Notes: generated from the sequence alone by a model not told the origin. Numbered from the stretch's first letter, positions 14,196-22,352 are shown. The stretch is 22,416 nucleotides of DNA from Lachnospiraceae bacterium UBA3821 (GCA_002368865.1 DFDT01000188.1:1-22416); one strand, 5' to 3'. A program made the numbers and translations.

Positions 14196-15734
14196 ATGGA
14201 GACCTATATCATGTCGCTGGATCAGGGAACGACCAGTTCCCGCTGTATTTTGTTTGACAAGGGCGGAAATATCTGTTCCATGGCGCAGAAGGAGTTTACA
14301 CAGATCTATCCGCAGCCCGGCTGGGTGGAGCATGATCCGATGGAGATCTGGTCCTCGCAGCTTTCCGTGGCGGCGGAAGCGATGGTGAAGATCAATGTAA
14401 ATGCAGGGCAGATCAGGGGGATCGGCATCACCAATCAGCGGGAGACCACCATCGTCTGGGATGCGGATACAGGCAGGCCGGTGTACAATGCGATCGTATG
14501 GCAGTGCAGGAGAACGGCGGATCGGATCGAGCAGCTGAAGAAAGACGGGTGGGAGCAGCGGATCAAAGAGAGGACCGGTCTGATCCCGGATGCGTATTTC
14601 AGTGCGTCCAAGATTGCGTGGATCCTGGAGCATGCAGTAGATGCCAGGGAGAAGGCGGAAGCCGGAAAACTGCGCTTTGGCACGGTGGACAGCTGGCTGA
14701 TCTGGAATCTGACAAGAGGAAAAGTGCATGCCACGGACTACACCAATGCATCCCGCACCATGCTGTTTGATATCAGAAATCTTCGGTGGGATCAGGAGCT
14801 CCTGGATTATTTTAAAATTCCGGAGAGTATGCTGCCCCGGGTATATCCGTCCAGTCATCTGTTCGGAATGACGGATGTGTCGTTTTTGGGAGGCGAGATT
14901 CCCATAGCGGGAGCGGCGGGAGATCAGCAGGCGGCGTTGTTCGGACAGTGCTGTTTTGAGGAAGGCGAAGTGAAAAATACATATGGTACGGGATGTTTTC
15001 TGCTGATGAACACCGGAAAGAAGATCATAAATTCTTCCGCCGGGCTGCTGACCACGATCGCGGCGACGGCTGATTGTGACAGTGCTGTCGGAGATGCCAA
15101 AGACGCCAAAGACGCCAAAGACTGCGTAAATTATGCGTTGGAGGGCAGTGTGTTTGTGGCGGGCGCGGCGATCCAATGGCTGCGGGACGGCATGGAGCTT
15201 GTGCGGAACGCAGCGGAGTCGGAGCGGTTTGCGGCACAGGTGGAGGATACGGACGGTATGTATCTGGTGCCTGCGTTTGCGGGATTGGGGGCGCCCTACT
15301 GGAATCCCTATGCCAGAGGAACGATCGTAGGAATCACCAGAGGTACGTCCAGGGCACATTTTATCCGGGCGACGTTGGAGTCCATCGCCTATCAGACGGC
15401 GGATCTGCTGCATGCCATGGAACAGGACAGCGGGATCGGGCTGAAAAGTCTGAAGGTGGACGGCGGAGCCAGTGCCAATGATTTTCTGATGCAGTTTCAG
15501 GCGGACGTGATCGATGCGGATACCGTGCGGCCCGGCTGCATTGAGACCACGGCCCTGGGGGCGGCGTATCTGGCCGGGCTGGCTGTGGGATACTGGAAGG
15601 ATCAGGAGGAGATCCGCGCCAACTGGAAGCCGGACAAGACCTTCCTGCCCGGCATGGACGAAAAGAAGCGGGCTGTTCTGCTGAAGGGCTGGCGCAGGGC
15701 GGTGAAATGCGCACTTGCGTGGGCAGAAGAATAG
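14196..15734 (+). CDS. glpK: Glycerol kinase with an in-frame AKD repeat insertion
   Basis: Phosphorylates glycerol to sn-glycerol-3-phosphate with ATP, feeding glycolysis and lipid synthesis. The 512-residue FGGY-family protein shows [15 protein letters not shown] (nucleotide-binding), [76 protein letters not shown] and [19 protein letters not shown]. Two oddities are visible. First, between TTIA and VNYALEG, where known enzymes have about six residues, there are about 21, including AKDAKDAKD encoded by three exact 9-base repeats (15096-15122). Second, the His of the NIH segment, phosphorylated by HPr in lactic acid bacteria, is Arg here (DIRNL). A strong GGAGGA lies 5 bases before the ATG. 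No glpF or glpD is adjacent, which is unusual for a Firmicute glp locus. Confidence 0.95.
   Translation: METYIMSLDQGTTSSRCILFDKGGNICSMAQKEFTQIYPQPGWVEHDPMEIWSSQLSVAAEAMVKINVNAGQIRGIGITNQRETTIVWDADTGRPVYNAIVWQCRRTADRIEQLKKDGWEQRIKERTGLIPDAYFSASKIAWILEHAVDAREKAEAGKLRFGTVDSWLIWNLTRGKVHATDYTNASRTMLFDIRNLRWDQELLDYFKIPESMLPRVYPSSHLFGMTDVSFLGGEIPIAGAAGDQQAALFGQCCFEEGEVKNTYGTGCFLLMNTGKKIINSSAGLLTTIAATADCDSAVGDAKDAKDAKDCVNYALEGSVFVAGAAIQWLRDGMELVRNAAESERFAAQVEDTDGMYLVPAFAGLGAPYWNPYARGTIVGITRGTSRAHFIRATLESIAYQTADLLHAMEQDSGIGLKSLKVDGGASANDFLMQFQADVIDADTVRPGCIETTALGAAYLAGLAVGYWKDQEEIRANWKPDKTFLPGMDEKKRAVLLKGWRRAVKCALAWAEE
15096..15122 (+). repeat. Three tandem 9-base repeats inside glpK
   Basis: Exact GCCAAAGAC x3, in frame (codons 301-309, Ala-Lys-Asp each). 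A unit length divisible by three means that gain or loss of copies by slippage would alter the protein length without a frameshift. Confidence 0.95.
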
Positions 15735-15743
15735 GGTTATACT
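15715..15743 (+). promoter_or_regulatory. Candidate promoter of the aminotransferase gene
   Basis: TTGCGT (15715-15720, inside the last codons of glpK), 17-base spacer, TATACT (15738-15743). The start would be near 15750, about 20 bases before the ATG, with GGAGGA in the leader. Confidence 0.5.
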
Positions 15744-15770
15744 TACATTAAAAATTCGGAGGAAGAAAAA

Positions 15771-16964
15771 ATGTTAGTGCAGAAATATAAAAATATGTTA
15801 TCGGGAAAATCCGTGATCCGGCAGTTGTCCGAGTTTGCCACTGCGAGAGGGCAGGAGATCGGGTATGAGAATGTGTTTGACTACAGCCTGGGAAATCCGT
15901 CTGTGGCGGTTCCGCAGGAGTTTACGGATGCGATGATCCGGCTGCTGCAGGAGAAAAATCCGATGGAGCTGCATGGATACAGTCCCAGTCTGGGGATCAC
16001 TTCCGTGCGGGAGGCCATCGCGGCTTCGCTGGAGAAGCGTTTTGGCATTCCTTATAGGAAGGAACACATTTTCATGACTTCCGCGGCAGCAGGCGCCATT
16101 GCCCATGCACTGCGGCTGGTGGTGGAGCAGGGGGACGAAGTGCTGATCTTTGCGCCCTTTTTCCCGGAGTACCGTCCTTACATTGAACTGACCGGGGCGA
16201 CGTTAAAGATTGTTCCCCCCGATACGGAGACGTTCCAGATCAACTTTGCCGCGTTCGAAGAAATGCTGACGGACAAGGTGAAAGCAATCCTGATCAATAC
16301 GCCGAACAATCCTTCCGGCATCGTATATTCCACGGAGACGGTGCAGAGACTGGCGGATATCCTGCGGGCAAAATCGGCGCAGTACGGACATGAGATCTAT
16401 TTGATCTCGGATGAGCCCTACAGAGAGATCGTCTTTGAAGGCGTGGATGCGCCCTGCGTTTCTAAGTTTTATGAAAATACCATGATGTGTTATTCTTTCT
16501 CCAAGTCGCTGTCCCTGCCGGGTGAGAGGATCGGTTATCTGGCGATCAATCCGGCGTGTCCCGACGCGGAGACCATGGTGAATATGTGCGGTCAGATCTC
16601 CCGCGGGATCGGACATAATTGTCCGCCCTCCATCATTCAGCTGGCGGTGACCCAGGTGCTGGACAAGACGGCGGATCTGAGTGTTTATGAGACCAATATG
16701 AACCTGATCTATAACGAACTGAAGAGCCTTGGTTTCACCTGCGTGAAGCCCGGCGGAACGTTTTATATCTTCCCCAAGGCGCTGGAGGAGGATTCAATCG
16801 CATTCTGCAATAAGGCGTTAAAATACGATCTGATCCTGGTGCCCGCGGACAGCTTCGGGGCGCCCGGGTTCTTCCGTATGGCGTACTGCATCGCCACGGA
16901 GAAGGTGGAGCGGTCGTTAGTAGCTCTGCGGAAATTTGTGGAGACGGAGTATCCTAACCGATAG
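15771..16964 (+). CDS. PLP-dependent class I/II aminotransferase
   Basis: A 397-residue cytosolic fold-type I enzyme. Seen: DYSLGNPSVAVP near the N-terminus, the HGYSPSLGITSVREAIA substrate/cofactor region, INTPNNPSG (Asn180), ISDEPYREIVF (Asp214, Tyr217), the Schiff-base Lys245 in SFSKSLSLPGERIGYL, and FRMAYCI, which carries the carboxylate-binding Arg. It is closest in appearance to the AspC-like subgroup of aspartate or broad-range aminotransferases. The exact amino donor cannot be read. The start has GGAGGA 7 bases upstream. It lies 36 bases after glpK and 15 bases before the patatin-like gene, so it is likely co-transcribed with the downstream genes. Confidence 0.9.
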   Translation: MLVQKYKNMLSGKSVIRQLSEFATARGQEIGYENVFDYSLGNPSVAVPQEFTDAMIRLLQEKNPMELHGYSPSLGITSVREAIAASLEKRFGIPYRKEHIFMTSAAAGAIAHALRLVVEQGDEVLIFAPFFPEYRPYIELTGATLKIVPPDTETFQINFAAFEEMLTDKVKAILINTPNNPSGIVYSTETVQRLADILRAKSAQYGHEIYLISDEPYREIVFEGVDAPCVSKFYENTMMCYSFSKSLSLPGERIGYLAINPACPDAETMVNMCGQISRGIGHNCPPSIIQLAVTQVLDKTADLSVYETNMNLIYNELKSLGFTCVKPGGTFYIFPKALEEDSIAFCNKALKYDLILVPADSFGAPGFFRMAYCIATEKVERSLVALRKFVETEYPNR

Positions 16965-16979
16965 AGAGGAGGGTCCTGA

Positions 16980-17846
16980 ATGTATCACGCGGGACTGGTT
17001 TTGGAAGGCGGCGGCATGAAGGGCATTTACACTGCCGGCGTACTTGATCTTTTCCTGGATAAAGATCTGGAGTTTTCCAGCATATACGGTGTGTCTGCCG
17101 GAGCCTGCCATCTGTGCAGTTTTGTTTCCAAGCAGCGGGGCAGGGCGAAGGATGTCAGTGTGGACTATCTGGATTCCAAGCACTATTTCGGTCTGGAGAG
17201 TCTTCTGACGACGGGCAATCTGTTCAATGTTGACATGTGTTATCACACCATACCGGATTATCTGTATCCCTTTGACCACGAGACCTACATGAAATATGAA
17301 GGCAAGGCGTACAGTGTGGTCACCAATGTGGAGACGGGCATGGCGGAGTATCTGAGGTTAAAGGATCTGCGGACAGACATCATCAAGGTGCAGGCATCCG
17401 CATCGCTGCCGCTGGTGTCCAATATTGTGAAGATAGACGGCAAATTGTATCTGGACGGCGGAATGGCGGATTCCATTCCCATCCGGAAGTCCATAGTGGA
17501 TGGCAACCGCAAGAGTGTGGTGGTCATGACAAAGGAAGTGGGTTACAGGCGCAAGCCCATAGACAAAGCCCAGCTGGCGCTCATCAAAGTGCGCTATGCG
17601 AAATATCCTAAGCTGGTGGAACTGATGGAGCACAGACATCAGGCGTACAACGAATGTCTGGATTACATTGAGCAGCTGGAGGAAAAAGGAAAAATTTTTG
17701 TGATTCGGCCGCAGAGAGCCAGTGAGGTCGCGCGGATCGAGCATGACAGGGCGAAAATGGAAGCGCTTTACGAGGAAGGGTATCAGGAAGCCAAGGAGCG
17801 GTATGACGCTTTGATGGAATATCTGGAGAGGAGAGATGGAAGATGA
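16980..17846 (+). CDS. Patatin-like phospholipase
   Basis: A 288-residue serine hydrolase of the bacterial patatin/RssA group, expected to cleave acyl esters of membrane lipids from the cytosolic side. The N-terminus gives the oxyanion loop GLVLEGGGMKG (5-15), the nucleophile elbow YGVSAGA with Ser39, and the catalytic Asp159 in LYLDGGMADSIPI, so the Ser-Asp dyad is complete. There is no signal peptide. The C-terminal 80 residues are charged and helical (EQLEEKGKIFVIRPQRASEV...). The ATG has GAGGAGGG about 7 bases upstream. Its stop overlaps the start of the DUF1189 gene by four bases, pointing to joint translation with a membrane protein, and UppP follows. An envelope-lipid housekeeping or stress role is a reasonable inference. 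Confidence 0.9.
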   Translation: MYHAGLVLEGGGMKGIYTAGVLDLFLDKDLEFSSIYGVSAGACHLCSFVSKQRGRAKDVSVDYLDSKHYFGLESLLTTGNLFNVDMCYHTIPDYLYPFDHETYMKYEGKAYSVVTNVETGMAEYLRLKDLRTDIIKVQASASLPLVSNIVKIDGKLYLDGGMADSIPIRKSIVDGNRKSVVVMTKEVGYRRKPIDKAQLALIKVRYAKYPKLVELMEHRHQAYNECLDYIEQLEEKGKIFVIRPQRASEVARIEHDRAKMEALYEEGYQEAKERYDALMEYLERRDGR

Positions 17847-18688
17847 ATGTATTTCAGGAGATTGGCGCGGCAATTGCGAAAATAAGCGCCTATGCACAGT
17901 TTTTAAAGAATAAAAAGGGGAAAGTATTCGGTTACGGGGTGCTGTTAGTGACGCTCTATTTTATTATTGCAAACGTGAGAGGCGTCATCGGCGTAACAGA
18001 TTTTATGGGCAGCATGGAGCCGATGATCCGTCAGAATGTACCGAATTTTTCGCTCCAGAACGGAAAACTTTCGATGGAGAAGCCGCTTGATCTGAATGAG
18101 GATGGACTCTTGGTCTCCATTGACTCAGATGCAGACTGGGTGATGACCATGACGGAATCGGAGTGGCGCAGAGCGTTGACGGATTATGATCAGGTGATGA
18201 TCGCGGATCAGAACGGGATCGTGATGAAAAACAACGGAAAGATCCAGATGTCTGCCTGGCCCACAGATCTGGAGTTTAACAGAGAGGATCTGATCGGCTT
18301 CCTGCCTTATATTTCCGTGGGCATTGTTATCTTTTATCTGTTTTATTATGTGGGAGTTGTGGGCGTATACTTCTTTGCGGCCTTGTTTGTGGCGCTGGTA
18401 TGTATGATCATTGCATCTATTCAGAAATACCGCTTCACATTCGGACAGATCTATCTGATGTCCATTTACGGAAAAACGCTTTCCCTGCTGCTAAAGGGAG
18501 TATTCCGGCTGACAGGGGTCAGCGGGCTGCCGTTGATCGGTTCTTTCCTGGGACTGATGTACTTCATCATTTCCTGCGTATATGTGTGCATCGCCATGTC
18601 ACATATAGAGAACGAGCGCAAGCAGAATGAGTTTGCATATAACGGGGCTTATGGCAATAATAACGGATCGGATCCCTACATATATTAA
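17843..18688 (+). CDS. DUF1189-family membrane protein
   Basis: A 281-residue integral membrane protein of unknown function. One membrane helix near residues 28-47 (VFGYGVLLVTLYFIIANVRG) is followed by an extracytoplasmic domain of about 100 residues with NVPNFSLQNGKLSMEKPL and SIDSDADWVMTM. Several more helices follow (LPYISVGIVIFYLFYYVGVV, VYFFAALFVALVCMIIAS, and two around LPLIGSFLGLMYFIISCVYV). The PxFxLxNGKLS pattern after the first helix and the closing helix bundle are what I remember of DUF1189. The tail is Asn/Gly/Tyr-rich. Its ATG overlaps the patatin stop (ATGA), with GAGGAGAG upstream. It is the middle gene between a lipid hydrolase and a lipid-carrier phosphatase. Confidence 0.8.
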   Translation: MNVFQEIGAAIAKISAYAQFLKNKKGKVFGYGVLLVTLYFIIANVRGVIGVTDFMGSMEPMIRQNVPNFSLQNGKLSMEKPLDLNEDGLLVSIDSDADWVMTMTESEWRRALTDYDQVMIADQNGIVMKNNGKIQMSAWPTDLEFNREDLIGFLPYISVGIVIFYLFYYVGVVGVYFFAALFVALVCMIIASIQKYRFTFGQIYLMSIYGKTLSLLLKGVFRLTGVSGLPLIGSFLGLMYFIISCVYVCIAMSHIENERKQNEFAYNGAYGNNNGSDPYIY

Positions 18689-18731
18689 TTAGGATGAGAA
18701 AGACGGTTATGACATTCGGGAGGTTTGAGCA

Positions 18732-19583
18732 ATGATAGAGATTCTGAAGGCGATCCTGTACGGTATTGTGGAGGGCATTACAGAGTGGCTGCCCATCAGC
18801 AGTACCGGACATCTGATCCTGGTGGAGGAGCTGATCCCGTTTCAGGGTGTGAGCGAAGGCTTTTTTGACATGTTTGATGTGGTCATCCAGCTGGGGGCGA
18901 TCCTGGCGGTGGTGGTATTGTTCTGGCACAAGATCTGGCCCTTTGCACTGACGGAAAGCGAGCGGGAGGGCAGGACGGGCGCGATGTCATTTATCAAGAT
19001 GGACATCATGACGCTGTGGTTTAAGATTCTGGTGTCCTGTGTGCCGGCAGCGGTGATCGGGGTGCTGTTTGACGATGTCTTCGATGCGCTGTTTTACAAT
19101 CCGGTCTGTGTGGCGTTGGCTTTGATCCTGTTCGGTATCGCTTTTATCGTGATCGAAACTTGGAACAAAGGCAGGAAGCCAAAGATCAGAAGACTGTCGG
19201 AGATCACTTATCAGGTGGCGTTTCTGATCGGAGTATTTCAGCTGATCGCGGCAATCTTTCCCGGCACGTCCAGATCCGGCGCCACCATTGTGGGTGCGCT
19301 GCTGATCGGTGTATCCCGCACGGTTGCGGCGGAGTATACGTTTTTTCTGGCAATCCCGGTGATGTTCGGTGCAAGCCTTTTAAAGCTGGTAAAATTCGGT
19401 TTTGCGTTTACCGGGTTGGAGCTGGCATTGCTGTTGATCGGCACGGTGGTATCCTTTATTGTTTCGGTTTTTGTGCTTCGGTTTTTGATGAGTTATATCA
19501 AGAAGCATGATTTCAAGGTGTTCGGCTGGTACCGGATTGTGTTGGGACTGATCGTACTGGGCTATTTTATGCTGATAAAATAG
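18732..19583 (+). CDS. uppP: Undecaprenyl-diphosphatase (BacA family)
   Basis: Integral membrane phosphatase that converts undecaprenyl diphosphate to the monophosphate, recycling the lipid carrier for peptidoglycan and other wall polymers; it is also associated with bacitracin resistance. The 283-residue protein has the two signature regions: EGITEWLPISSTGH (14-27, with Glu14, Glu18, Ser and His) and PGTSRSGATI (177-186, with Arg181). About eight hydrophobic helices and the usual length are seen, and it appears intact. The start ATG follows GGGAGG by 9 bases. It lies 43 bases after the DUF1189 gene on the same strand with no terminator between, consistent with an envelope-lipid cluster. Confidence 0.96.
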   Translation: MIEILKAILYGIVEGITEWLPISSTGHLILVEELIPFQGVSEGFFDMFDVVIQLGAILAVVVLFWHKIWPFALTESEREGRTGAMSFIKMDIMTLWFKILVSCVPAAVIGVLFDDVFDALFYNPVCVALALILFGIAFIVIETWNKGRKPKIRRLSEITYQVAFLIGVFQLIAAIFPGTSRSGATIVGALLIGVSRTVAAEYTFFLAIPVMFGASLLKLVKFGFAFTGLELALLLIGTVVSFIVSVFVLRFLMSYIKKHDFKVFGWYRIVLGLIVLGYFMLIK

Positions 19584-19704
19584 GTGCTTTCTGCCGGGCT
19601 TGAAAATGCTTCCCTTTTTACAGAAAAAGACAAAAACAGACTTGTTTTGTGGCAAAAAGTACACTAATTCGTGATAAAATCCAGGTTTTTTGTAACAATT
19701 GTAG

Positions 19705-19733
19705 TTGACAACGGTTGCTAAAAGCGCTAAACT
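19705..19733 (+). promoter_or_regulatory. Strong promoter of the DUF6465 gene
   Basis: Perfect -35 TTGACA (19705-19710), exactly 17 bases, then TAAACT (19728-19733). It gives a leader of about 97 bases containing a stem-loop (GCAGAGATGC with GCGTATCTGC, 19751-19777, with a mismatch and a wobble) ahead of the AGGGAGGAG ribosome binding site. Confidence 0.8.
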
Positions 19734-19836
19734 GTGTACTGTCAAGCAGTGCAGAGATGCTTATTTGGCGTATCTGCGTGATTTGTGAGAAACGTTAATC
19801 AAGATTGTCAGGAAACCATTAGGGAGGAGAGTTATC

Positions 19837-20265
19837 ATGGCAGTAGCAAAGAAGCCCGTTGCAGTAGCTGCACCCGCTGAGAAGACAGAGGCAAAGGCAG
19901 TATCTGCAGCAGAAGTAAAGGCAGAAGTTAAGGCTGAGAAGCCCGCAAAGAAAGAAACCGTAAAGAAGGAGACCGCTAAGAAGACTCCTGCTAAGAAGGA
20001 AACCGTTAAGAAGGAAGCTGTAAAGAAGGAGACCGCTAAGAAGGCTCCTGCTAAGAAGGCTGAGCTTAAGAGCGTTGTAGAGCTTCAGGTAGCAGGCAAT
20101 TCTTACACCAATGATGATCTGGTTAAGATCGCAAAGGATGTATGGAAGTATGATCTGCAGCAGAAGGCAGCTGATCTTACCAGCGTTGAGCTGTATGTAA
20201 AGGCTGAGGAGAAGAAGGTTTACTACGTAATGAACAAGGATTTCACCGGTTCTTTCGATATCTAA
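19837..20265 (+). CDS. DUF6465-like protein with Lys/Ala-rich histone-H1-like tail
   Basis: A 142-residue protein in two parts. Residues 1-75 are almost only Ala, Lys, Glu, Thr, Pro and Val, in repeats such as KKETAKKTPAKK and KKETAKKAPAKK. The DNA shows a 60-base periodicity, with a 40-base segment at 19960-19999 repeated at 20020-20059 with one mismatch. Residues 76-142 (LKSVVELQVAGNSYTNDDLV...YYVMNKDFTGSFDI) form a compact domain that I recall as DUF6465, common in Lachnospiraceae. The tail resembles eukaryotic H1 and bacterial H1-like proteins, so nucleic-acid binding is a fair guess but unproven. A strong promoter, an AGGGAGGAG ribosome site, highly biased codons (AAG, GCA/GCT, GTA) and a strong terminator all point to abundant, monocistronic expression. 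Confidence 0.85.
   Translation: MAVAKKPVAVAAPAEKTEAKAVSAAEVKAEVKAEKPAKKETVKKETAKKTPAKKETVKKEAVKKETAKKAPAKKAELKSVVELQVAGNSYTNDDLVKIAKDVWKYDLQQKAADLTSVELYVKAEEKKVYYVMNKDFTGSFDI
19940..20059 (+). repeat. Two imperfect 60-base tandem units in the DUF6465 gene tail
   Basis: The second 40 bases of each unit are identical but for one base (A at 19984, G at 20044), while the first 20 are diverged. The units encode the lysine-rich KKET(A)KKxPAKK blocks and mark recent internal duplication. Confidence 0.75.
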
Positions 20266-20297
20266 TCCGAACAGTATTTTAAGTGAAAAAACGAATG

Positions 20298-20330
20298 AAA
20301 AAGTGTGCAGCTTTTGCTGCACACTTTTTT
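20298..20330 (+). terminator. Intrinsic terminator of the DUF6465 gene
   Basis: AAAAAGTGTGCAGC, loop TTTT, GCTGCACACTTTTTT: a 14-bp perfect stem ending in a run of six U residues, 32 bases after the stop. It isolates this gene from the heat-shock operon. Confidence 0.95.
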
Positions 20331-20400
20331 ATTTGCATTGCGTTTGCGCTGCTTGAACAGCTTTTAATAAATTATTTAGAAATATTTTCTCCGAAATGTG

Positions 20401-20429
20401 TTGACAATAAATATCCGTAGTGATATCTT
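20401..20429 (+). promoter_or_regulatory. Sigma-A promoter of the hrcA-grpE-dnaK operon
   Basis: TTGACA (20401-20406), 17 bases, TATCTT (20424-20429). The start is expected near 20436, so the CIRCE operator lies in the first 35 bases of the transcript and of the DNA just after the start, the normal arrangement for HrcA repression. Confidence 0.85.
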
Positions 20430-20443
20430 ATGACGTAGGATGA

Positions 20444-20470
20444 TTAGCACTCCACCTAAATGAGTGCTAA
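20444..20470 (+). promoter_or_regulatory. CIRCE operator (HrcA binding site)
   Basis: TTAGCACTC, nine bases, GAGTGCTAA: a perfect match to the CIRCE consensus. HrcA bound here represses the operon at normal temperature and is released when GroE is occupied by unfolded protein (known for the family). Confidence 0.97.
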
Positions 20471-20539
20471 CAACAAAACAAAGCCGTTTGGCCGAGCAGA
20501 AATCCGGACCGGTACAAAGGATGGGGAAAGGAGTGCAAG

Positions 20540-21568
20540 ATGGAGTTAGATGAGCGAAAGACAAAGATCTTACAGGCTGTCATCCGCAACTATCTGGAAA
20601 CCGGCGAGCCTGTGGGAAGCAGGACGATCTCCAAATACACTGACTTGAATTTGAGCTCTGCAACCATTCGGAATGAGATGGCCGATCTGGAGGAGATGGG
20701 GTATATCTTACAGCCTCATACTTCGGCAGGCAGGATTCCTTCCGACAAGGGCTACCGTTTTTACGTGGATACCATGATGGAGGCCAAGGAGCGGGAAGTG
20801 GTCGAGATGAAGGAGATGCTTTTAGAGCGGCAGGATAAAATGGAGCAGGTGCTGCAGCGGGTGGCAAAAGTGCTCGCCCAGAACACGCAGTATGCTACTT
20901 TGATCTCAGCGCCGAAGATGACAGGAAATAAGGTGAAATTCGTACAGCTCTCCCGTGTAGATGAGGGACAGATCCTGGCGGTCATCGTGGTGGAAGGAAA
21001 CGTGATCAAGAACAATATCCTGAATGTGCGGGAAGAGCTTTCCGATGAGACGCTGTTAAAGCTGAATCTTCTGCTGAATACAAATCTCACGGGGCTTTCC
21101 ATCTCAGAGATCAATCTGGGAATGATCTCCGCGATGAAACAACAGGCCGGGATCCACAGCGACATTGTCAGCGAAGTCATCGATGCGGTGGCGGATGCCA
21201 TCAAGGCGGAGGAGGATCTGGAGATCTACACCAGCGGAACAAACAATATTTTCCGCTATCCGGAGTTGGCGGATCAGGAAAAAGCCAGCGAGCTGATCAA
21301 CACGTTTGAGGAGAAGGTTCAGCTGGAGAATCTTTTGAATAACGATCCTGACGGAGAAAATACAGGTATTCAGGTTTATATCGGAAATGAGTCGCCGGTG
21401 AGCAGCATGCGGGATTGCAGTGTGGTGACAGCCACGTATGAGCTGGGCGATGGGATGCGGGGTACAATCGGTATCGTGGGTCCCAAGCGCATGGATTACG
21501 ACAAGGTGGTCGGTACGCTGAAGACTTTGCAGAGCAAGCTGGATGAGATATACAAGGATCACGGATAG
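20540..21568 (+). CDS. hrcA: Heat-inducible transcription repressor HrcA
   Basis: Represses class I heat-shock genes by binding CIRCE. The 342-residue protein has the N-terminal winged helix-turn-helix: LDERKTKILQAVIRNYLETG, EPVGSRTISK, LSSATIRNEMADLEEMGYI, QPHTSAGRIPSDKGYRFYVD. Later parts match the dimerisation/GAF-like region: KVKFVQLSRVDEGQILAVIV, TGLSISEIN, the IFRYPELADQEKASELI stretch and the C-terminal ETNGxxxC-like region GIQVYIGNESPVSSMRDCSV, then GTIGIVGPKRMDYDKVVGTL. Length and ending are typical. The start ATG follows AAAGGAG by 7 bases. It is the first gene of the operon and is controlled by the CIRCE site about 70 bases upstream, so it is autoregulated. Confidence 0.97.
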   Translation: MELDERKTKILQAVIRNYLETGEPVGSRTISKYTDLNLSSATIRNEMADLEEMGYILQPHTSAGRIPSDKGYRFYVDTMMEAKEREVVEMKEMLLERQDKMEQVLQRVAKVLAQNTQYATLISAPKMTGNKVKFVQLSRVDEGQILAVIVVEGNVIKNNILNVREELSDETLLKLNLLLNTNLTGLSISEINLGMISAMKQQAGIHSDIVSEVIDAVADAIKAEEDLEIYTSGTNNIFRYPELADQEKASELINTFEEKVQLENLLNNDPDGENTGIQVYIGNESPVSSMRDCSVVTATYELGDGMRGTIGIVGPKRMDYDKVVGTLKTLQSKLDEIYKDHG

Positions 21569-21608
21569 CGATCTGTAAGACCAGAATAGAAGGAAAGAAG
21601 GGTGTCAT

Positions 21609-22286
21609 ATGGAAGATAAAGAAAAGCAGAATGAGCAGATGGCGGAAGAAGAGCAGGCGCAGACCACAGAGCCTGATGCGGAGGACGATCTGAAGGAGAC
21701 GGAAGGCTCTCAGGAAGCGGAAGCAGCGGATGCTGTGGAAGATGCGGAAGCGGACGATGCGACAGATAAGTCTGAAGGCGAGAAAGGCAAAGCGTCCTGG
21801 GCGGAGCGCAGGGCTGCAAAGAAGCAGGAAAAGAAAGACAAAAAAGAGGAGCAGTTCAAAGAGCAGATCACACAGCTGGAGGATAAGGTGAAGCGTCAGC
21901 TTGCCGAGTTCGAGAACTTCCGGAACCGGACGGAGAAAGAGAAATCCGCAATGTTCGAGACCGGAGCCAAGAGCGTGATCGAGAAGATCCTTCCCGTCAT
22001 TGATAATTTCGAGCGGGGGCTGGCAACGGTTCCCGAGGAACAAAAGGACGATCCCTTTGTAGACGGGATGAACCGCATTTATAAACAGCTTGTCACCGAG
22101 CTGGAGAACATCGGCGTGAAGCCGATCGAAGCGGTGGGATGCGAGTTTGATCCCAATCTTCACAACGCAGTGATGCAGGTGGAGAGTGATGAATACGAGT
22201 CCGGGGTGGTTGCCCAGGAACTTCAGAAGGGCTATATGTACCGTGACACCGTGGTCAGACACAGCATGGTTGCGGTAACCCCTTAA
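21609..22286 (+). CDS. grpE: Nucleotide exchange factor GrpE
   Basis: Releases ADP from DnaK and so drives the chaperone cycle. The 225-residue protein begins with a long, low-complexity acidic stretch (about residues 1-57, rich in Glu, Ala and Asp) followed by a basic patch (ERRAAKKQEKKDKKEE), longer than in E. coli but common in Clostridia. A coiled-coil helix follows (FKEQITQLEDKVKRQLAEF), then the signature FENFRNRTEKEK, VIEKILPVIDNFERGL, and the C-terminal beta-wing GCEFDPNLHNAVMQVESDEY and GYMYRDTVVRHSMVAV. It starts 40 bases after hrcA; GAAGG about 8 bases upstream serves as ribosome site. It is followed after 99 bases by dnaK in the same transcript. Confidence 0.97.
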   Translation: MEDKEKQNEQMAEEEQAQTTEPDAEDDLKETEGSQEAEAADAVEDAEADDATDKSEGEKGKASWAERRAAKKQEKKDKKEEQFKEQITQLEDKVKRQLAEFENFRNRTEKEKSAMFETGAKSVIEKILPVIDNFERGLATVPEEQKDDPFVDGMNRIYKQLVTELENIGVKPIEAVGCEFDPNLHNAVMQVESDEYESGVVAQELQKGYMYRDTVVRHSMVAVTP

Positions 22287-22352
22287 GGAAGCGCTTTACG
22301 AAAGCAGAGCATTCGATCCTATAGAAATCAAAATCAACAAGATCATGAACTC

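Noticed and set aside
15096..15122. Short CRISPR-like array
   Set aside because: Contiguous 9-base units without spacers, in frame within glpK.
14148..15413. 421-codon open frame on the minus strand
   Set aside because: Antisense to glycerol kinase, arginine/proline/histidine-rich shadow sequence without a start context.
19584..19704. Terminator for uppP or an additional gene
   Set aside because: No hairpin with a U-run and no frame with a ribosome site; only AT-rich sequence before the next promoter.
19940..20059. Mobile or intergenic repeat
   Set aside because: The repeats are internal to one reading frame and keep the lysine-rich protein pattern, so they are a coding duplication.
21297..22262. 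321-codon open frame on the minus strand
   Set aside because: Antisense to hrcA and grpE; the leucine/phenylalanine-rich stretch is only the complement of grpE's Glu/Lys/Ala codons, not real membrane helices.
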